Origin: Acidobacteriota bacterium
GTDB lineage: Bacteria > Acidobacteriota > Blastocatellia > RBC074
Assembly (NCBI GenBank): GCA_016789605.1
Contig: JAEUQO010000062.1
Coordinates: 1-47,591, forward strand
DNA length: 47,591 bases
Reading direction: 5' to 3'
Below the pieces are notes generated by a model. The model saw only the letters and a program-made list of their open reading frames with translations. It had not been told where the DNA came from and ran no database searches. This document shows, one piece after another, positions 47,591-47,591 of the stretch. Positions within the stretch are counted from its first letter, which is position 1. Every line of letters starts with the position of its first letter. Both the position numbers and the translations under genes were made by a program.

Positions 47591-47591
47591 A

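Overview
The window looks like a chromosomal segment of a Gram-negative, GC-moderate, protein-degrading heterotroph. I infer Acidobacteriota, possibly the Blastocatellia lineage, from the mix of a Hanks-type kinase, many exported S9/M14/M1-type peptidases, TPR lipoprotein-like and TonB-like proteins, DUF4394/Calx-beta surface proteins and a class A RNase P RNA. No rRNA or other taxonomic marker is present, so this is an inference. Nearly all the DNA codes for protein. I found no tRNA, rRNA, CRISPR array, prophage or insertion sequence.

Layout. 1-4.1 kb (+): the C-terminal end of a membrane Ser/Thr kinase, a tandem HtrA/DegP protease, rnpB, a TPR membrane protein and a small zinc-finger-like membrane protein, closed by a strong terminator. 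4.1-9.3 kb: a glutaminyl cyclase lipoprotein (-), a HIT hydrolase (+), DUF4112 and an M1-type metallopeptidase lacking its catalytic glutamate (-), and a Tat-exported Gfo/Idh/MocA oxidoreductase (+). 9.25-10.35 kb is mostly non-coding, with RNA-like hairpins and one short membrane-protein gene (9575-9739). 10.35-16.4 kb: a 1213-aa exported DUF4394/Calx-beta repeat protein, a solitary sucC, and an opposing 333-aa exported protein that is homologous to the C-terminus of the 1213-aa protein.

17-25.1 kb is a seven-gene minus-strand run: YdjC-type deacetylase, C26 peptidase, MFS exporter, ftsY, ribD, rsmA, RNase J. Several genes are tightly spaced or overlap by an ATGA. 25.4-28.3 kb (+): a TPR protein and a TonB/TolA-like protein. 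28.4-38.4 kb: an aquaglyceroporin and S9 peptidase (-), then a D-aminoacylase-like amidohydrolase, a large M14 carboxypeptidase and a second S9 peptidase (+). All four hydrolases carry export signals, which suggests extracellular or periplasmic peptide and D-amino-acid scavenging.

38.5-41.2 kb (-): a GMC oxidoreductase followed by an exported two-domain VOC protein. 41.4-47.6 kb (-): dabA (DUF2309, cut by the window edge), dabB, a second proton-transporter-like membrane protein and a DUF2490 beta-barrel protein, tightly packed. This is a DAB/MpsAB-type inorganic-carbon uptake locus with an extra NuoM/N-like subunit, and it is the most interesting system in the window.

CDS starts were chosen by ribosome-binding site, family length and signal-peptide position, so several are shorter than the longest open frame.
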